A stretch of DNA of 10,136 nucleotides from Pseudofrankia asymbiotica. GTDB taxonomy: Bacteria; Actinomycetota; Actinomycetes; Frankiales; Frankiaceae. Below, in pieces: positions 1 through 6,021 of this stretch (within the stretch, counting starts at the first letter, position 1; every line of letters starts with the position of its first letter). The notes under the pieces were generated by a model. The model was not told the DNA's origin and searched no databases. It worked only from the letters and a program-made list of their open reading frames with translations. The DNA is taken from NCBI RefSeq assembly GCF_001983105.1, contig NZ_MOMC01000016.1, positions 172,474 through 182,609 on the forward strand. Reading direction: 5' to 3'. Both the position numbers and the translations under genes were made by a program.

Positions 1-13
1 GGCACCTTCCCCA

Positions 14-84
14 CCGATTGGCCAGGTGGGGCGCACAGCCGGTATCGATGGGTTGGCACTGATACCGGCTCGGGAGCCAATCGG
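14..84 (-). terminator. Nested stem-loop after the FAAL-to-methyltransferase operon
   Basis: Two perfect nested inverted repeats are visible. The outer stem CCGATTGGC (14-22) pairs with GCCAATCGG (76-84). The inner stem AGCCGGTATC (37-46) pairs with GATACCGGCT (61-70) around a 14-nt loop. A competing 7-bp hairpin, CCCCACC (9-15) with GGTGGGG (25-31), overlaps the outer left arm. The structure begins 41 bp beyond the stop codon of the leftward methyltransferase gene, so a transcription-end or mRNA 3'-stability role for that operon is the simplest reading. There is no obvious U-tract on either side, so classic intrinsic termination is not assured. It could also serve a gene lying left of the window. 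Confidence 0.5.
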
Positions 85-124
85 CGGGGACCCCTCGGAG
101 GAGTCGGCGCGGAAGTGCCGGGGG

Positions 125-1015
125 TCAGCGGGCGCGGCGGCAGACGAGGGCGTAGTGCTTGGTCGTGTAGCCCCAGCCGGCGTTGGCGACCTCGAGGTAG
201 CGGCGCAGCGTGGCCGCCGTGCCGGGGCGGATCGCGTCGAGCTCGTCGGTGGCGGCGTCGACGTTCACCAGCCAGTCGTCGATCGTCCGGCGGTAGTCGT
301 CGGTGAGGTCGTCGACGCTGGCGATGGAGAAGCCGGCGTCCTCCGCGGCGCGCACCAGGTCGGACAGCGGCCGCATGTCGCCCCAGCCGAAGATCGCCGA
401 GCGGACGAACTGGGTGCCCTCCCGCGCGTCGAAGGCCGCGCGGGCCGCCGCGTTGCGAAAGCAGCTCTCCGACACGTAGAGCCGCCCGCCACGGCGCAGC
501 AGCGCGCGGGCGCGGCGGAAGACGACGTCCAGGTCGGGCATGTGCACGATCGAGCCGAGCATGGTGACCGCGTCGAAGCCACCGGTCGCGCGCTCGCCCA
601 GGTCCACGGTCTCGAAGTGGCCCCGCACGGTCGAGACCCTGTCGGCGAGCCCCAGCTCGGCGGCCCGCCCGGCTATGTAGGCGTGCTGGTTGCCGGCCGG
701 CGAGACCCCGACCACCTCGCAGCCGAGCTCGTCGGCGACGAACAGGGTGAGCGACCCCCAGCCGCAGCCGACGTCGAGCACCCGCTGGCCGCCGCCGAGC
801 TGGAGCCGGCCGGCGACGAAGCGCAGCTTGTTGAGCTGGGCCTGCTCCAGCGTGTCGCCCTTGCTGAGGTACAGCCCGGAGCTGTACTTGCGCAGCGGGT
901 CGAGGAACAGGCCGAAGACCTCGGCGGGCAGGTCGTAGTGCTGGTTGGTGTCGCTGAGCTCCACGCCGGCGGCGGGCGCCGCCGTGCCGGGCGGGGCGGT
1001 CGTCGTGGTGGTCAC
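125..1015 (-). CDS. SAM-dependent methyltransferase, cyclopropane-fatty-acid-synthase (CFA/CmaA) family
   Basis: A 296-residue class I methyltransferase, close in length to mycobacterial CmaA/PcaA proteins (about 287). After a Thr/Ala/Pro-rich N-terminus come the family's HYDLP (26-30) and FLDP...YSSG (37-47) segments, then the SAM-binding motif VLDVGCGWGSL (79-89). The C-terminal half follows the CFA pattern (IFGWGDMRP near 208-216, YRRTIDDW 241-248, KHYALVCRR at the end). Compared with CmaA1 from memory, the bicarbonate/active-site residues C35, E140, H167 and C269 correspond to S46, V157, S182 and A277, while Y232 is kept as Y241. I infer a CFA-like methyltransferase with changed chemistry (C-, O- or N-methylation), perhaps on an ACP-bound acyl chain. 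The start is GTG (1013-1015), with AGGA six bases upstream. It overlaps the ACP stop by 4 nt (GTGA), so translation is probably coupled. It is the last gene of the operon. Confidence 0.9.
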   Translation of the reverse strand: MTTTTTAPPGTAAPAAGVELSDTNQHYDLPAEVFGLFLDPLRKYSSGLYLSKGDTLEQAQLNKLRFVAGRLQLGGGQRVLDVGCGWGSLTLFVADELGCEVVGVSPAGNQHAYIAGRAAELGLADRVSTVRGHFETVDLGERATGGFDAVTMLGSIVHMPDLDVVFRRARALLRRGGRLYVSESCFRNAAARAAFDAREGTQFVRSAIFGWGDMRPLSDLVRAAEDAGFSIASVDDLTDDYRRTIDDWLVNVDAATDELDAIRPGTAATLRRYLEVANAGWGYTTKHYALVCRRAR

Positions 1016-1287
1016 GCGGCGTCCTGGGCGAGGGTGTCGAGGACCACCGTGGCGACGCCGTCGATGGAGTTCACCGCGAAGACCTGCTCGTCCTCGAGCT
1101 CGACGTCGTACTCCCGCTCGACCTTGGCGATCATGCGGAGCACCTTGACCGAGTCGGCGCCCTCGACCGAGCGCAGGTCGGCGTCGGGGGCGAGGCTCTC
1201 GGCGGGGACGCCGAGCTCCTGGGCGACGATCCCGGTCACGGTCGCGACGATCTCGTCATGGGTGGTGGTCGCCTGGGCGGTGGACAT
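1012..1287 (-). CDS. Stand-alone acyl carrier protein
   Basis: A 91-residue acidic carrier protein. The phosphopantetheine attachment site is the GADSVKVL motif, with Ser46 as the modified residue. The usual DSL is DSV here, which is common in FAAL-partner and NRPS/PKS-type discrete carriers. Helix 3 and the acidic patch (EREYDVELEDEQVF, 57-70) match the ACP fold. It would carry the acyl chain loaded by the FAAL encoded two genes upstream and present it to the methyltransferase and thioesterase. The ATG at 1285-1287 was chosen because it overlaps the thioesterase stop (TGATG) and has AGGGA six bases upstream. Longer readings of this frame run through the thioesterase gene and are not real. 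It is not the housekeeping fatty-acid-synthase ACP, judging by its operon context. Confidence 0.93.
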   Translation of the reverse strand: MSTAQATTTHDEIVATVTGIVAQELGVPAESLAPDADLRSVEGADSVKVLRMIAKVEREYDVELEDEQVFAVNSIDGVATVVLDTLAQDAA

Positions 1288-2018
1288 CAGTGCTCCCTGA
1301 GGTGGTCGGTGACGGCCGCCGGCGCGGCGGCCGGCTGGGGAACGGGCTGGTGAGGGACGTCCTGGTGGGCGACGGTCCGGTGGGCGACGACCCGAGGGGC
1401 GGCGTCCGCCTGGGAGACGGCCGGGGCGGCGGCCTCGGACGCGATGGCGTCGAGGGCGGCGACGACCCGGTCGGCCTCGTCCGGGCGCAGCGCGAAGCGC
1501 TCGCGCGCGACCTCGATCGGCGTCGGCAGGTAGCTCGCGGTCGCGGTCGCGAGCAGCGCGCCGGCCGCGTCGAGGATCTCGGCCTCGGCCTGGAGGACGC
1601 CGCCCTCGGCGCCGCCGGCGGCGCCGTCGGGCGGCGCGGCCTGGCCACGCCCGCCGGTGGGGCGCAGCCGGGCGACGCAGGTGTACTCGACGCCGACGCG
1701 CAGCGGCTCCAGGTAACGCAGCCGCATGCCGGTGGTGAACGCGGTGCGGCCGAGCCGCAGCACGATCAGGTTGCCCATGGTCTCGTCGCAGATCACGCTG
1801 ACGATCCCGCCGTGGACGACGCCGGGGTAGGACTCGTGGCCGCGGTCGAGCCGGAACGTCGTCGCGATGCCCGCGTCGCGGGCGGTGAAGCGCAGGGCGA
1901 GGCCGCGGGGGTTGTGCGGCGAGCAGCCGAAGCAGTGGTAGTCGTCCAGCACCGACCACGGCACCCGCAGGTACGCCGGCTCGGCCGGCTCGGCCGGCTC
2001 GCCGGGGGAGCCGGTCAC
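1287..2018 (-). CDS. Hotdog-fold acyl thioesterase (PaaI/4HBT-like)
   Basis: A 243-residue protein with one hotdog domain at about residues 25-165. It shows the HCFGCSPHNPRGL signature (28-40) typical of this branch, and the HGG...DE catalytic segment (His69, Gly70, Gly71, Asp78, Glu79). Such enzymes hydrolyse acyl-CoA or acyl-ACP thioesters; here the neighbouring ACP suggests an acyl-ACP substrate. In actinobacterial isonitrile-lipopeptide clusters, a thioesterase-like protein beside a FAAL and ACP has been assigned a non-hydrolytic step, so release is not the only possible role. Residues after about 190 are an Ala/Pro/His-rich tail with a pentapeptide repeat, and residues 120-140 are a Gly/Ala-rich loop. 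The start is GTG (2016-2018), overlapping the FAAL stop by 4 nt (GTGA). The N-terminus carries a tandem EPA repeat encoded by a 9-bp DNA repeat. Confidence 0.88.
   Translation of the reverse strand: MTGSPGEPAEPAEPAYLRVPWSVLDDYHCFGCSPHNPRGLALRFTARDAGIATTFRLDRGHESYPGVVHGGIVSVICDETMGNLIVLRLGRTAFTTGMRLRYLEPLRVGVEYTCVARLRPTGGRGQAAPPDGAAGGAEGGVLQAEAEILDAAGALLATATASYLPTPIEVARERFALRPDEADRVVAALDAIASEAAAPAVSQADAAPRVVAHRTVAHQDVPHQPVPQPAAAPAAVTDHLREH
1329..1388 (-). repeat. 15-bp tandem repeat coding a pentapeptide repeat in the thioesterase tail
   Basis: Codons 211-230 of the thioesterase form four degenerate five-residue units starting VAHRT, VAHQD, VPHQP. In DNA, GGTGGGCGAC recurs exactly at 1364-1373 and 1379-1388, with a degraded copy at 1349-1358, all with period 15. 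The tail lies outside the hotdog domain and is rich in His and Pro, so it is probably disordered. It may have arisen by slippage. Confidence 0.75.
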
Positions 2019-3880
2019 AGCTCACCCCGGTCGAGCAGGCCGCGCACGGCGAGGCGCTGGAACTTGCCGCTCGACGTCCGGGGCAGCGTCCCCGGATCGA
2101 CGAGCCGGGCCGCCACCTCCGCGCGCCCAAGCCCAAGCGCGGCGGCGGCGGTCGCCGCCAGTTCGGCCGCCAGCCGGTCCCGTGCGGCCGGCTCGGTCAG
2201 CGACGTCTCACCCACCAGCGTCATGACCACGCCCGCCGCGCCCGTTTCGCTCGTCGGGCCGCCGTCGGCGGGGCGGCCGTCCGGCCCGCCGACGGCGACC
2301 GCGCGGCGGCGGTGCAGGCCCGGCAGGTCGCGGACGGCCTGCTCCGCGTCCTCCGGATAGTAGTTGACGCCTCGAATGATGATCATTTCCTTGGCTCGAC
2401 CGGTGACGTACAGCTCGCCGTCGCGCAGGAGCCCGAGGTCGCCGGTGCGCAGCCAGCCGTCCTCGGCGGCCGTGGCGTTCGGCGTGCCGCCGGCGGTCAC
2501 GTAGCCGGCGGTGACCGGAGTGCCGCTGATCTCGATCTCGCCGACCCGTTCCCCGTCGCCGGTGGCCGCCGCGGCCGGAAGCACGCCCTGCCCGCCCGGC
2601 GCCCCGTCGCCGTCCGCGGCGCGGACACGGACGCGCACGCCGAGGACGGGCCGGCCGACGCCGACCAGCCCGCGGGCTCGCGGATGGTCCCGCTCCACCG
2701 GCACGACCGCGCCGTCGGCCGTGAGCCGGTCGCGGTCCACCCACAGCACCACCGGCGCTCGCCCCAGCGGCGGGAAGGTGACCGCGAGCGTCGCCTCCGC
2801 CATCCCGTAGACGGGGAACATCTGCTCCGGGGCGAAGCCCGCCGGCGCGAAGTGCGCGAGGAAGCGCTCGAGGCTGAGCGGCGAGATCGGCTCCGCGCCA
2901 TTGAGCGCCACCCGCCAGCCGCGCATGTCCAGGCCCGCGACCTCGTCGGGCTCCACCGCCGCGACCAGCTGGTCGTAGGCGAAGTTCGGCGCGGGGGAGA
3001 TGGTGCCGCCGCGGTCGAGGAACTCCCGCAGCCAGCGCGCCGGGTCGCGGATGAACGCGGCCGGCGACCACACCGTCATGTCGATGCCCGTCATGACGGC
3101 GCTGAGCGTCGCGAACAGGCCCATGTCGTGGTACATCGGCAGCCAGCTGCCGCCGTGGTCGCCCTGGCCGAGCCGGATCCCGGTGATGATCGCCCGGATG
3201 CCGGCGAGCACGTTGCGGTGGGTGAGGACCACGCCCTTGGGCAGCGCGGTGCTGCCCGAGGTGAACTGCACGATCGCGACGTCGTCCGCGCCGACCTCCG
3301 GCAGCCGCCCGCCGCCCGGTGCGTCCGTGGCGAGCCCGGCGGCGGCGAGCTCGTTCGCGGGCAGGAGGCGCAGGCCGCCGAGGCCGGCGCCGAGGCGGGC
3401 GAGCACGCCGGACAGGCGCCGGCCGGTGATGACGCGGCGCATGCCGGCGGCGGCGGACGTGCGCGTCAGCCGGCTGGCGTAGCCGCCCAGGTCGCCGGCG
3501 GCCGTCGGCAGCGCGAGCGGGCTCGCGGCCGCCCCCGCGCGGCTCACCGCGAACAGGGCGGTGAGGAAGTCCGCCGAGTTGGTGGCCAGGATGCCCACCC
3601 GCTCGCCGTGGGCGACCCCGTCGGTGAGGAGCGCGCCCGCCATCGTCCTGGACCGGTCGGCGAGCTCGCGCAGCGACACGGTCTCGCGCTCGTTCGGGAA
3701 GTCGACCGTGGCGTCCGGCGCGCGGGCCGCCGCGAGGTCGAGGGCGGTGTGCAGCGTCGCGGCCGTCGTCGCGTGCGGCTGCTCGTCGGGCGCCGGCTGG
3801 TGGCCCACGGTGGGCGGGGCTGGGCGCTGGCCAGGCAAGGGCGGCCGCGTCGCGGCCGGCTGGCTGCGGGTGGCGGGCAT
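2015..3880 (-). CDS. Fatty-acid--AMP ligase (FAAL), acyl-adenylate-forming
   Basis: A 621-residue ANL-superfamily adenylating enzyme. In order it shows the P-loop FTSGSTALPKG (206-216), the FAAL-type SWLPMYHDMGL (245-255), the acyl-pocket region APNFAYD (297-303), NGAEPIS (327-333), YGMAEATLAVTFP (358-370) and GWLRTGDLG (475-483). The hinge region is GRAKEMIII (494-502), and the C-terminal lid has catalytic-type lysine Lys606 in RTSSGKFQR. The YHDMGL and AEATL wording, and the long segment after it (VDRDRL near 381-386), fit FAALs rather than acyl-CoA ligases. The expected reaction is fatty acid plus ATP to acyl-AMP, then transfer to the ACP phosphopantetheine. The first 40 residues are a Pro/Ala-rich extension. 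The ATG at 3878-3880 has AGGAG eight bases upstream. It is the first gene of the four-gene leftward operon, and its stop overlaps the thioesterase GTG. A CoA ligase activity cannot be fully excluded. Confidence 0.93.
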   Translation of the reverse strand: MPATRSQPAATRPPLPGQRPAPPTVGHQPAPDEQPHATTAATLHTALDLAAARAPDATVDFPNERETVSLRELADRSRTMAGALLTDGVAHGERVGILATNSADFLTALFAVSRAGAAASPLALPTAAGDLGGYASRLTRTSAAAGMRRVITGRRLSGVLARLGAGLGGLRLLPANELAAAGLATDAPGGGRLPEVGADDVAIVQFTSGSTALPKGVVLTHRNVLAGIRAIITGIRLGQGDHGGSWLPMYHDMGLFATLSAVMTGIDMTVWSPAAFIRDPARWLREFLDRGGTISPAPNFAYDQLVAAVEPDEVAGLDMRGWRVALNGAEPISPLSLERFLAHFAPAGFAPEQMFPVYGMAEATLAVTFPPLGRAPVVLWVDRDRLTADGAVVPVERDHPRARGLVGVGRPVLGVRVRVRAADGDGAPGGQGVLPAAAATGDGERVGEIEISGTPVTAGYVTAGGTPNATAAEDGWLRTGDLGLLRDGELYVTGRAKEMIIIRGVNYYPEDAEQAVRDLPGLHRRRAVAVGGPDGRPADGGPTSETGAAGVVMTLVGETSLTEPAARDRLAAELAATAAAALGLGRAEVAARLVDPGTLPRTSSGKFQRLAVRGLLDRGEL

Positions 3881-3888
3881 GGGCGGCG

Positions 3889-3893
3889 CTCCT
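3889..3893 (-). promoter_or_regulatory. Ribosome binding site of the FAAL gene
   Basis: AGGAG on the minus strand lies eight bases before the ATG at 3880. It is the strongest Shine-Dalgarno sequence of the operon and fixes the FAAL start. Confidence 0.7.
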
Positions 3894-4048
3894 GTCTTCC
3901 GGACGTCGTGTCATGGCGTCGTGTCGTCGGCCGGCCACAGGCCTGACCGGAGACCTGCCCGGGGCCGGGCCCCGCGGCCGTGACCGGCGTCGCCTGGTGT
4001 TCGGCGCGTGGTACCGCGGGCGGGGCGACGGCCGGGCCGCCGGGCGCT

Positions 4049-4074
4049 GAGCGAAGGGAGGGAGCGAAAGGAGG
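4049..4074. repeat. 13-bp imperfect tandem duplication
   Basis: GAGCGAAGGGAGG (4049-4061) is followed directly by GAGCGAAAGGAGG (4062-4074), 12 of 13 bases identical. It forms the start of a purine-rich stretch extending to about 4104. Confidence 0.8.
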
Positions 4075-4103
4075 GAGTGGCGGGAGGGATAACGAGGGGC
4101 GGG
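4056..4103 (+). other. Cluster of seven G-runs (possible G-quadruplex)
   Basis: Runs of at least three G occur at 4056-4058, 4060-4062, 4073-4075, 4082-4084, 4086-4088, 4096-4099 and 4101-4103, with single-base to ten-base linkers. This is enough for an intramolecular G-quadruplex on the plus strand, which would be the template strand for a leftward FAAL leader. In such a GC-rich genome the pattern could also be chance. Confidence 0.45.
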
Positions 4104-4119
4104 CTGTCCGTGCGGCTCT

Positions 4120-4145
4120 CGTCCGCCGCGACCGTCCGCCGCGAC
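4120..4145. repeat. 13-bp perfect tandem duplication
   Basis: CGTCCGCCGCGAC occurs twice in direct succession (4120-4132 and 4133-4145) without a mismatch. The second copy can also pair with GCGGACGG (4155-4162) to form an 8-bp hairpin. Its sequence is unrelated to the other 13-bp duplication about 70 bp to the left. Confidence 0.85.
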
Positions 4146-4250
4146 GGCGAGGGCGCGGACGGGCGAGGTGTTTCCGAGGCGGGCCGGCAGGAACCCGGCG
4201 TGGGCCGGCCGGCGATGACGCCAGCCATCAGGGAAGGCTTGTCGCAATGC

Positions 4251-4262
4251 TGACGGCCGTCA
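4251..4262. promoter_or_regulatory. 12-bp perfect palindrome (candidate operator)
   Basis: TGACGGCCGTCA is perfectly self-complementary. Its TGAC/GTCA ends match those of the longer dyad at 4570-4584. The position between divergent genes suits a dimeric regulator, but no family-specific box is recognised. Confidence 0.4.
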
Positions 4263-4282
4263 ATGCCTGGGGGTCTTCGTCA

Positions 4283-4305
4283 ATTGGCCGATCCGCTCGG
4301 CCAAT
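4283..4305. promoter_or_regulatory. 9-bp perfect inverted repeat with 5-nt spacer (candidate operator)
   Basis: ATTGGCCGA (4283-4291) and TCGGCCAAT (4297-4305) are exact complements around TCCGC. The site could bind a dimeric regulator or form a hairpin in a transcript. It does not fit the LysR T-N11-A spacing at its centre. The right arm runs into a copy of AATGACCG. Confidence 0.45.
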
Positions 4306-4569
4306 GACCGGCCGCTCCATAGGCGTCCGCCGCGAACGAATTCACCGAACGGTACTCCGGCTGTTCACCGGCTGGAAAGCGCGACGCGCTCCAATGACCG
4401 AATACCTCGGCGCGGGTCGGAGCGGACCGGTCGCCTCCCGGTGACACATACATTGTCGCGAGGGCCATCCCGCACTCTCTCGCCACGGTGCCCACCGCCG
4501 GGCAGGGCCGGGATCCGCGGCCGGTAACGGCGGGACCTCGATGAGGCGGACTCGGATGCCGATACGAAA

Positions 4570-4584
4570 TGACCGGCCCGGTCA
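4570..4584. promoter_or_regulatory. 15-bp dyad TGACCGG-C-CCGGTCA (candidate operator)
   Basis: Two perfect 7-bp arms flank one central base. On the minus strand the site includes TTGACC (with the next base), which resembles a -35 element pointing toward the FAAL operon, so a bound protein could block that promoter. It lies 133 bp before the LysR start. No -10 of good quality follows. Confidence 0.45.
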
Positions 4585-4633
4585 AGCGCTTTCCCCGGAT
4601 GGTGGTGCACGCCACACCGGCGCGAGTCGGCGC

Positions 4634-4662
4634 TTTACACCACGCCTTCCGACGTTTCACAT
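4634..4662 (+). promoter_or_regulatory. Weak sigma70-like promoter for the LysR gene
   Basis: TTTACA (4634-4639) is a 5/6 match to the -35 consensus. At a 17-bp spacing it is followed by TCACAT (4657-4662), a poor -10. It sits 55 bp before the LysR start. This is a tentative reading, since actinobacterial promoters are hard to call by eye. Confidence 0.25.
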
Positions 4663-4716
4663 GCCTGATTCACCGTGAGTTAGCCGGTGCCGGTAGCGTG
4701 TTCGCCGGAGGGTGCC

Positions 4717-5823
4717 ATGGAGAGCAAGATGGAGTTCCGATACATCGTCTCCTTCCTGGCGATCGCGGAAGAGCTGCACTTCGGCCGGGCCGCGGCCCGG
4801 CTGCATCTGGCTCAGCCGTCTCTCAGCCAGCAGCTCCAGCGCCTGGAACGCGACATTGGCGTGGAGCTGGTGAACCGAACGTCGCACGAGGTGAAGCTCA
4901 CTCCTGCCGGGCGGGCCTTCGAGGTGGAGGCCCGCCGGGTTCTCGACCAGGCGGCACGCGCCGTGCGCGCGGCGAGAGAGGCCGCGTCCGGGCGCACCGG
5001 GTCGATCTCGATCGGATTCAACTTCCCCGCGGGGCAGCGGGTCCTGCAACCGACGCTGCGCCGCTTCAACGCCGACTACCCGCACGTGTCCACCCAGCTC
5101 TGGGAGGCCCGCAGCGGTCCGCAGCTGGCGGCACTGGTGGAGGGCAGGCTCGACATCGCCCTCGTCTTCGCCGGGCCGCTCGCGGCGCAGCTGCGCTCAC
5201 AGCGGGTGCTGACGGTGCCGCTCGTGGCCATCGTCGGCAGCCAGCACCCGTGGGCGCAGCGGCGGCAGGTCGCCTTCCGCGAGCTGGCCCAGCAGCGGTG
5301 CGTGCTGTTCCACCGGGACCAGAGCCCGGCGATGCACGACGCCATCCTCGCCGCCGCCGACCGCAGCGGCATCCGGCTGACCATCGACGACGAGATCGAC
5401 GACTCGGGCGCGACCGGCATCGTGGTCACGACCAGGGACGTCGTCGGGTTCGCCTCCGCGGCCCGCGGCGCGCACGTCGTGCCGACCAAGGGCCTGTCAG
5501 CGGTGCGGCTGGTGGACCCGGTGCCGACGGTGGGGGTGTACGCGGTCTGGCGACCTGACCCCCAGCCGGCCGTCGGCGCCTTCCTGACCAGCCTGGAGGC
5601 CGCGGGCCCGTTCAGCGAACCGGCCCTGATGCCCACCCCCTCGCCGACGGATCCGGCGGCCCTGACAGTGCCGCCGGCCGCCTCACCACCGCCGGCCGGC
5701 CCAGCGTCGGCGGTGCCGCGGTCAGCGCGGTCCGGCCCGGCCGCGCCGTCGAACGTCACCCTGCCCCAGATACCGGCGAGCCGGCAGGCCCCGGTCCGCC
5801 CGACCACCGCCGCGGGCCGTTAG
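4717..5823 (+). CDS. LysR-family transcriptional regulator with Pro/Ala-rich C-terminal tail
   Basis: A 368-residue regulator. The winged helix-turn-helix fills residues 6-63, with the family wording FLAIAEELHFGRAA, LAQPSLSQQLQRLE and LTPAGRAF. A linker helix follows, then a periplasmic-binding-like effector domain starting at SISIGFNFPAG (about residue 92) and ending near 300. The last 70 or so residues are rich in Pro, Ala and Ser and have no counterpart in typical LysR proteins of about 300 residues. The ATG at 4717 was chosen over an in-frame GTG at 4687 because GGAGGG lies at 4707-4712 and the protein then begins in the usual LysR way; an ATG at 4729 is also possible. LysR proteins often control a divergent neighbour, so the FAAL operon is a candidate target, as is the downstream hydrolase. 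The effector is unknown. Confidence 0.93.
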   Translation: MESKMEFRYIVSFLAIAEELHFGRAAARLHLAQPSLSQQLQRLERDIGVELVNRTSHEVKLTPAGRAFEVEARRVLDQAARAVRAAREAASGRTGSISIGFNFPAGQRVLQPTLRRFNADYPHVSTQLWEARSGPQLAALVEGRLDIALVFAGPLAAQLRSQRVLTVPLVAIVGSQHPWAQRRQVAFRELAQQRCVLFHRDQSPAMHDAILAAADRSGIRLTIDDEIDDSGATGIVVTTRDVVGFASAARGAHVVPTKGLSAVRLVDPVPTVGVYAVWRPDPQPAVGAFLTSLEAAGPFSEPALMPTPSPTDPAALTVPPAASPPPAGPASAVPRSARSGPAAPSNVTLPQIPASRQAPVRPTTAAGR

Positions 5824-5843
5824 GCCTCCTTCCTCTGGCCAGG

Positions 5844-5890
5844 ATCATCGGCCGGGCATGAGAGTTCGCTTCTCATACCCGGCCGGTGAT
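5844..5890 (+). terminator. 20-bp stem-loop terminator of the LysR gene
   Basis: Arms 5844-5863 and 5871-5890 pair over 20 positions with one mismatch and one G-U pair around the 7-nt loop GTTCGCT. The stem starts 21 bp after the LysR stop codon. Only a short T-rich stretch follows, which is usual for actinobacterial terminators. Confidence 0.75.
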
Positions 5891-6021
5891 CTTTGGTGTC
5901 CCCGGGTGGGCGAGATGCCGAGAATCTCACCGGGGCCCGCGGTGCCCATCGCCGCGCCAGGGAGGCGGCAGGCGCGGCGCCGCCCAGTGAATAATCCGGG
6001 GTCTTTCGTCGTCCTGCCATG

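Larger units (their letters stand above)
3881..4716. other. Divergent intergenic region between the FAAL operon and the LysR gene
   Basis: These 836 bp hold no gene I can support: open frames here have no recognisable domain. The left part (to about 4230) is very GC-rich and contains two 13-bp tandem duplications and a G-tract cluster. The right part (about 4240-4700) is less GC-rich and carries three dyad-symmetric sites and three copies of AATGACCG (4303-4310, 4393-4400, 4568-4575). The region must contain the FAAL-operon promoter and probably the LysR promoter. On the minus strand TTGACC (from about 4585 leftward), lying inside the rightmost dyad, resembles a -35 box but lacks a convincing -10. 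Confidence 0.7.

Noticed and set aside
125..1015. Calling the methyltransferase a cyclopropane-fatty-acyl-phospholipid synthase
   Set aside because: The fold matches, but the bicarbonate-binding residues appear replaced, so the specific enzyme name would overstate the evidence.
26..1300. Long plus-strand open frame opposite the methyltransferase and ACP genes
   Set aside because: Its translation is Gly/Ala/Arg/Val-rich without domains, and it lies antisense to two clearly recognised genes; high GC removes stop codons in this frame.
2312..3946. 544-codon plus-strand open frame opposite the FAAL gene
   Set aside because: Antisense shadow of a well-supported enzyme gene with compositionally biased translation.
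2208..4247. 679-codon minus-strand open frame overlapping the FAAL gene
   Set aside because: Arg/Pro/Ala-rich translation in a shifted frame of the FAAL gene, with no domain and no ribosome binding site.
4283..4305. Treating this inverted repeat as a classical LysR box
   Set aside because: The dyad does not give T-N11-A around its centre; the arms are separated differently.
4280..4660. 126-codon minus-strand open frame in the divergent intergenic region
   Set aside because: No domain and no clear ribosome binding site, and it covers the candidate operator sites. A small orphan gene cannot be excluded, but nothing supports one.
4687..4716. Earlier GTG start for the LysR protein
   Set aside because: It would place the GGAGGG ribosome site inside the coding sequence and add ten residues not usual for the family.
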